Below the pieces are notes generated by a model. That model was not told the DNA's origin. It did no database searches and saw only the letters and a list, made by a program, of their open reading frames with translations. A stretch of 41,774 nt of DNA. Source: Patescibacteria group bacterium UBA2135. Its GTDB lineage: Bacteria > Patescibacteriota > Minisyncoccia > Phycocordibacterales > UBA2135. Shown piece after piece: positions 40,055 through 41,774 of this stretch. The translations under genes and the position numbers were made by a program. Where the stretch lies: contig DCXN01000022.1 in NCBI GenBank assembly GCA_002327685.1, positions 1 through 41,774 of the forward strand, read 5' to 3'. Positions within the stretch are counted from its first letter, which is position 1. Each line of letters starts with the position of its first letter.

Positions 40055-40179
40055 TCATCCCGTTAGAAGCCGCGGACACAATCTGTTTTTTTTCTTCTGT
40101 AAAATTAAAAATTATACTAGAAAGATTGAGAAAAAAATTACTTTGAGCTAGAGCCTGTGTCTTGCTTCTAACGAGATGA
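40055..40179. mobile_element. 125-bp MITE-like element
   Basis: TCATCCCGTTAGAAGC (40055-40070) and GCTTCTAACGAGATGA (40164-40179) are inverted repeats with one mismatch. The core ATCCCGTTAGA is identical to the ends of the GIY-YIG element. There is no gene inside, and the right end lies 4 nt from the epimerase stop codon (40184-40186). Confidence 0.75.
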
Positions 40180-40183
40180 ATTT

Positions 40184-41035
40184 TTAAAGTAAGGCTTTGA
40201 TGTAATCAGCAACATCTTTTTTTGCTTCCCATCCGAGCTGTTTTGATTTGGAGATGTCAATTGAAGATTCCATTCTATTTCCTTTCCTCTCGGGAAGCAT
40301 GGTTATTTCGGAGTTAAACAATTCAGCAATTTCAAGTATGGAATATTTTTTGGAGGCTCCGAGACCGAAGTCATCACCTTCCCCTTTTTCACCAACAAAA
40401 ATAAGCCCGTCAATAATATCTTTGACGTGTGTAAAATTCCTCTTTTGTGTTCCGGGAGAAACAACGGTTAATGGTTTTTTGTCTTTATACTGCTCTTTAA
40501 AAATACCAATAACTGTTGAGTATGGACCGGTGGAAATTTCGCGTGGGCCGTATACGTTATAAAAATATGTAATGGCGTATGGTAGGCCAAACCACTCGCC
40601 GTAATTTTCCACTAGCTCTGTATTGCTTGCCTTTGTCCACGCATACGGACTCTGGTCTCTACCCATTCCCCCATCGCCAAACTTTGAACTTGACCCGGCA
40701 TAGACGATTTTAATGTTGTGAGCACGACAATACTCAAGAACACCAAATGTGCCATTTTTATTTAGATCCCAAACAAGAGCCATGTCGTCAAAACTTTTTT
40801 CTACCCGAGAATATTCACCAAGATGAAATACCAAATCAACACGCTCGGAAACGTGTTGCGCTATATCTTTGGTATGCCCCTCACGATATTCAGCGCCAGA
40901 AATATGATTGTCTCGCGAGCCTGTAAAATAGTTATCAAGCGAGATGACGTGATGATTGTCGGCAAGTAAGCGCTCAATCAAGTGTGAGCCGATGAATCCT
41001 GCTCCGCCGGTTACAAGGATTGTTTTTTGAGTCAT
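40184..41035 (-). CDS. NAD-dependent sugar epimerase/dehydratase
   Basis: 283 residues. Extended SDR with ILVTGGAGFIGSHLIERLL, LDNYFTGSRDNH, DLVFHLGEYSRVEKS, VYAGSSSKFGDGG, SPYAWTKASN (YxxxK) and YFYNVYGPREI, KRNFTHVKDIIDGL. The pattern resembles UDP-glucose 4-epimerase and GDP/UDP-sugar 4,6-dehydratases; specificity is not decided. Somewhat shorter than the 310-340 norm at the C-terminus. Its leader repeats that of the GT4 at 39433, and a 125-bp MITE-like element lies 4 nt past its stop codon. Confidence 0.85.
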   Translation of the reverse strand: MTQKTILVTGGAGFIGSHLIERLLADNHHVISLDNYFTGSRDNHISGAEYREGHTKDIAQHVSERVDLVFHLGEYSRVEKSFDDMALVWDLNKNGTFGVLEYCRAHNIKIVYAGSSSKFGDGGMGRDQSPYAWTKASNTELVENYGEWFGLPYAITYFYNVYGPREISTGPYSTVIGIFKEQYKDKKPLTVVSPGTQKRNFTHVKDIIDGLIFVGEKGEGDDFGLGASKKYSILEIAELFNSEITMLPERKGNRMESSIDISKSKQLGWEAKKDVADYIKALL

Positions 41036-41073
41036 TGTTCAATGATAACACGAAAAACTTCCATCCCATTATA
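41030..41073 (-). promoter_or_regulatory. epimerase promoter and leader, copy 2
   Basis: TATAAT on the minus strand at 41073-41068, about 30 nt upstream of the start. The leader contains TCATTG-AA-CAATGA with the ATG in the right arm, matching the leader at 39428-39456 almost base for base. Confidence 0.5.
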
Positions 41074-41099
41074 TCATCGCGCAAAAAGCAAGACATCCG

Positions 41100-41150
41100 A
41101 AACCGAGCTTTTAACATTTTGCGTCATAAGAAATGTTGAGAGCTCGGTTT
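41100..41150. other. long hairpin in the divergent intergenic region
   Basis: AAACCGAGCT (41100-41109) pairs with AGCTCGGTTT (41141-41150), and AACATTT pairs with AAATGTT inside. It lies between the epimerase promoter and the MFD-2 promoter and may insulate or regulate the two; its plus-strand 3' side is followed by a T6 run. Confidence 0.7.
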
Positions 41151-41192
41151 TACACATTTTTTATCCTCATTTTTCAATATATTTTGAATGCC

Positions 41193-41220
41193 TTGACAAA
41201 GTTGTTGGACATGATATAAT
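41193..41220 (+). promoter_or_regulatory. consensus sigma-70 promoter of MFD-2
   Basis: TTGACA (41193-41198), 16-nt spacer, TATAAT (41215-41220). Just downstream AATTGTC-N5-GACAATT (41232-41250) forms a palindrome in the leader, a possible operator. Confidence 0.85.
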
Positions 41221-41279
41221 GTAATCAGCCTAATTGTCCTACCGACAATTAACCGTAGTATCTTGAAATGGAGGAAATC

Positions 41280-41600
41280 ATGTTTGATATCTGTATTTCA
41301 ACTTTATCAGGAGGAGCCTGGATGGATGCATTCATGGGCGCCATCGTGCCCGCTATGATCTCCTCATTATTGCAATTGTTCCACAAAGTACGACTGGACG
41401 TCGTCGCCATAACAGCAGGCCTCATTGGTATCTCCGCCTTGCTAATCTACGTCGCAATCCATGCTGGAAATCTGTGGTATTCTGCATTTGCGATTATCAT
41501 ACTGTCTGTCACTGGCATACTTTTGACGGCTTCCCTGAAATTTCCCGAGAAGACAATCTGGTGTCTTGCCGTAACATTGGCGCAACAGAAATTTTCCTAG
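41280..41600 (+). CDS. small membrane protein MFD-2 (paralogue of 39615-39911)
   Basis: 106 residues from the ATG at 41280; GGAGG lies 5 nt upstream, and the frame opens 12 nt earlier without a better start. MFDICISTLSGGAWMDAF at the N-terminus, about three hydrophobic segments (16-34, 42-62, 66-84), and a KFPEKTIW tail. It is a paralogue of the protein at 39615 with conserved leader sequence and terminator. It has the best promoter of the two copies. Function unknown; membrane location is inferred from hydrophobicity. It is near the right end of the window. Confidence 0.75.
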   Translation: MFDICISTLSGGAWMDAFMGAIVPAMISSLLQLFHKVRLDVVAITAGLIGISALLIYVAIHAGNLWYSAFAIIILSVTGILLTASLKFPEKTIWCLAVTLAQQKFS

Positions 41601-41632
41601 CACTGTTGTATATAAACAGAGTCAATTGCCTC

Positions 41633-41660
41633 GCCCGTGGATTCGTCTGCGGGCTTTTTT
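41633..41660 (+). terminator. terminator with TTCG loop, copy 2
   Basis: GCCCGTGGA (41633-41641), TTCG, TCTGCGGGC (41646-41654), T6 run. Copy of the MFD-1 terminator. The remaining bases to 41774 show no gene, only a possible CCGC/GCGG hairpin cut by the window end. Confidence 0.85.
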
Positions 41661-41774
41661 AAGATGAATCAAGAGGCGAAGCCGCAAAAACTATTGCTTC
41701 GTTAACTTAATTTTTTCGGTCTTAAAGAAGCCAAGGTCCGGCCTTCTCCCAAAAACCGCGGAAAAACTGCGGCA

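Overview
The window is AT-rich bacterial DNA that is almost entirely a surface-glycan (capsule, O-antigen or S-layer glycan type) biosynthesis region. Nearly all glycan genes are on the minus strand, packed with 4-bp ATGA overlaps. TGA works as a stop throughout, so the code is standard. Short genes, poor Shine-Dalgarno sites inside operons, a MTRRKLKNRNIRKL-type AbrB remnant, a stand-alone GIY-YIG gene and abundant palindromic repeats suggest a Patescibacteria/CPR genome, probably Parcubacteria-like. This is inference: there is no rRNA, tRNA or ribosomal protein gene to confirm it.

Layout (minus-strand operons read from high to low coordinates). 18-4043: methyltransferase, Nudix protein and GH57-like glycosidase as separate units. 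4203-12311: a glycerophosphotransferase-like GT, AsnB, a LicC-like nucleotidyltransferase, a glycerate 2-kinase, an L-fuconate-dehydratase-type enolase, an IolB-like cupin and an SDR, which look like a sugar-acid or glycerate branch. 12495-14339: HddA-like kinase and sugar nucleotidyltransferase. 14483-16098: two self-contained genes (GDP-mannose-hydrolase-like Nudix and HIT/GalT-like protein) with their own promoters, Shine-Dalgarno sites and terminators. 16189-22826: GT2, two GT4s, a GT-C-like membrane protein, an epimerase and a methyltransferase. 22914-23951: CDP-tyvelose 2-epimerase-like gene. 24034-30048: three GTs, a methyltransferase, a polysaccharide deacetylase and a formyltransferase. 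31142-33332: small membrane protein, short UDP-sugar dehydrogenase and HAD hydrolase. 33368-37992: GtrA-GT4 fusion, exostosin-like GT, GT4 and YvcK. 37996-41035: GIY-YIG element, GT4 and epimerase.

Three small membrane-protein genes (30425, 39615, 41280) run on the plus strand, each divergent from a minus-strand glycan gene and each with a strong Shine-Dalgarno and terminator. The last two are paralogues whose whole modules, including the divergent 5' leader, are duplicated.

The most unusual signal is the repeat content. Spacers between co-directional genes are filled by inverted arrays of 7-, 9- or 12-nt units that start at or near stop codons. Two 44-bp palindromes share one architecture. 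Related heptamer arrays and hairpins lie in frame inside glycosyltransferase genes, and one ~30-bp heptamer array occurs in two genes in different reading frames. A GIY-YIG gene flanked by terminal inverted repeats and a 125-bp gene-less element with the same ends look like an autonomous/non-autonomous mobile pair.
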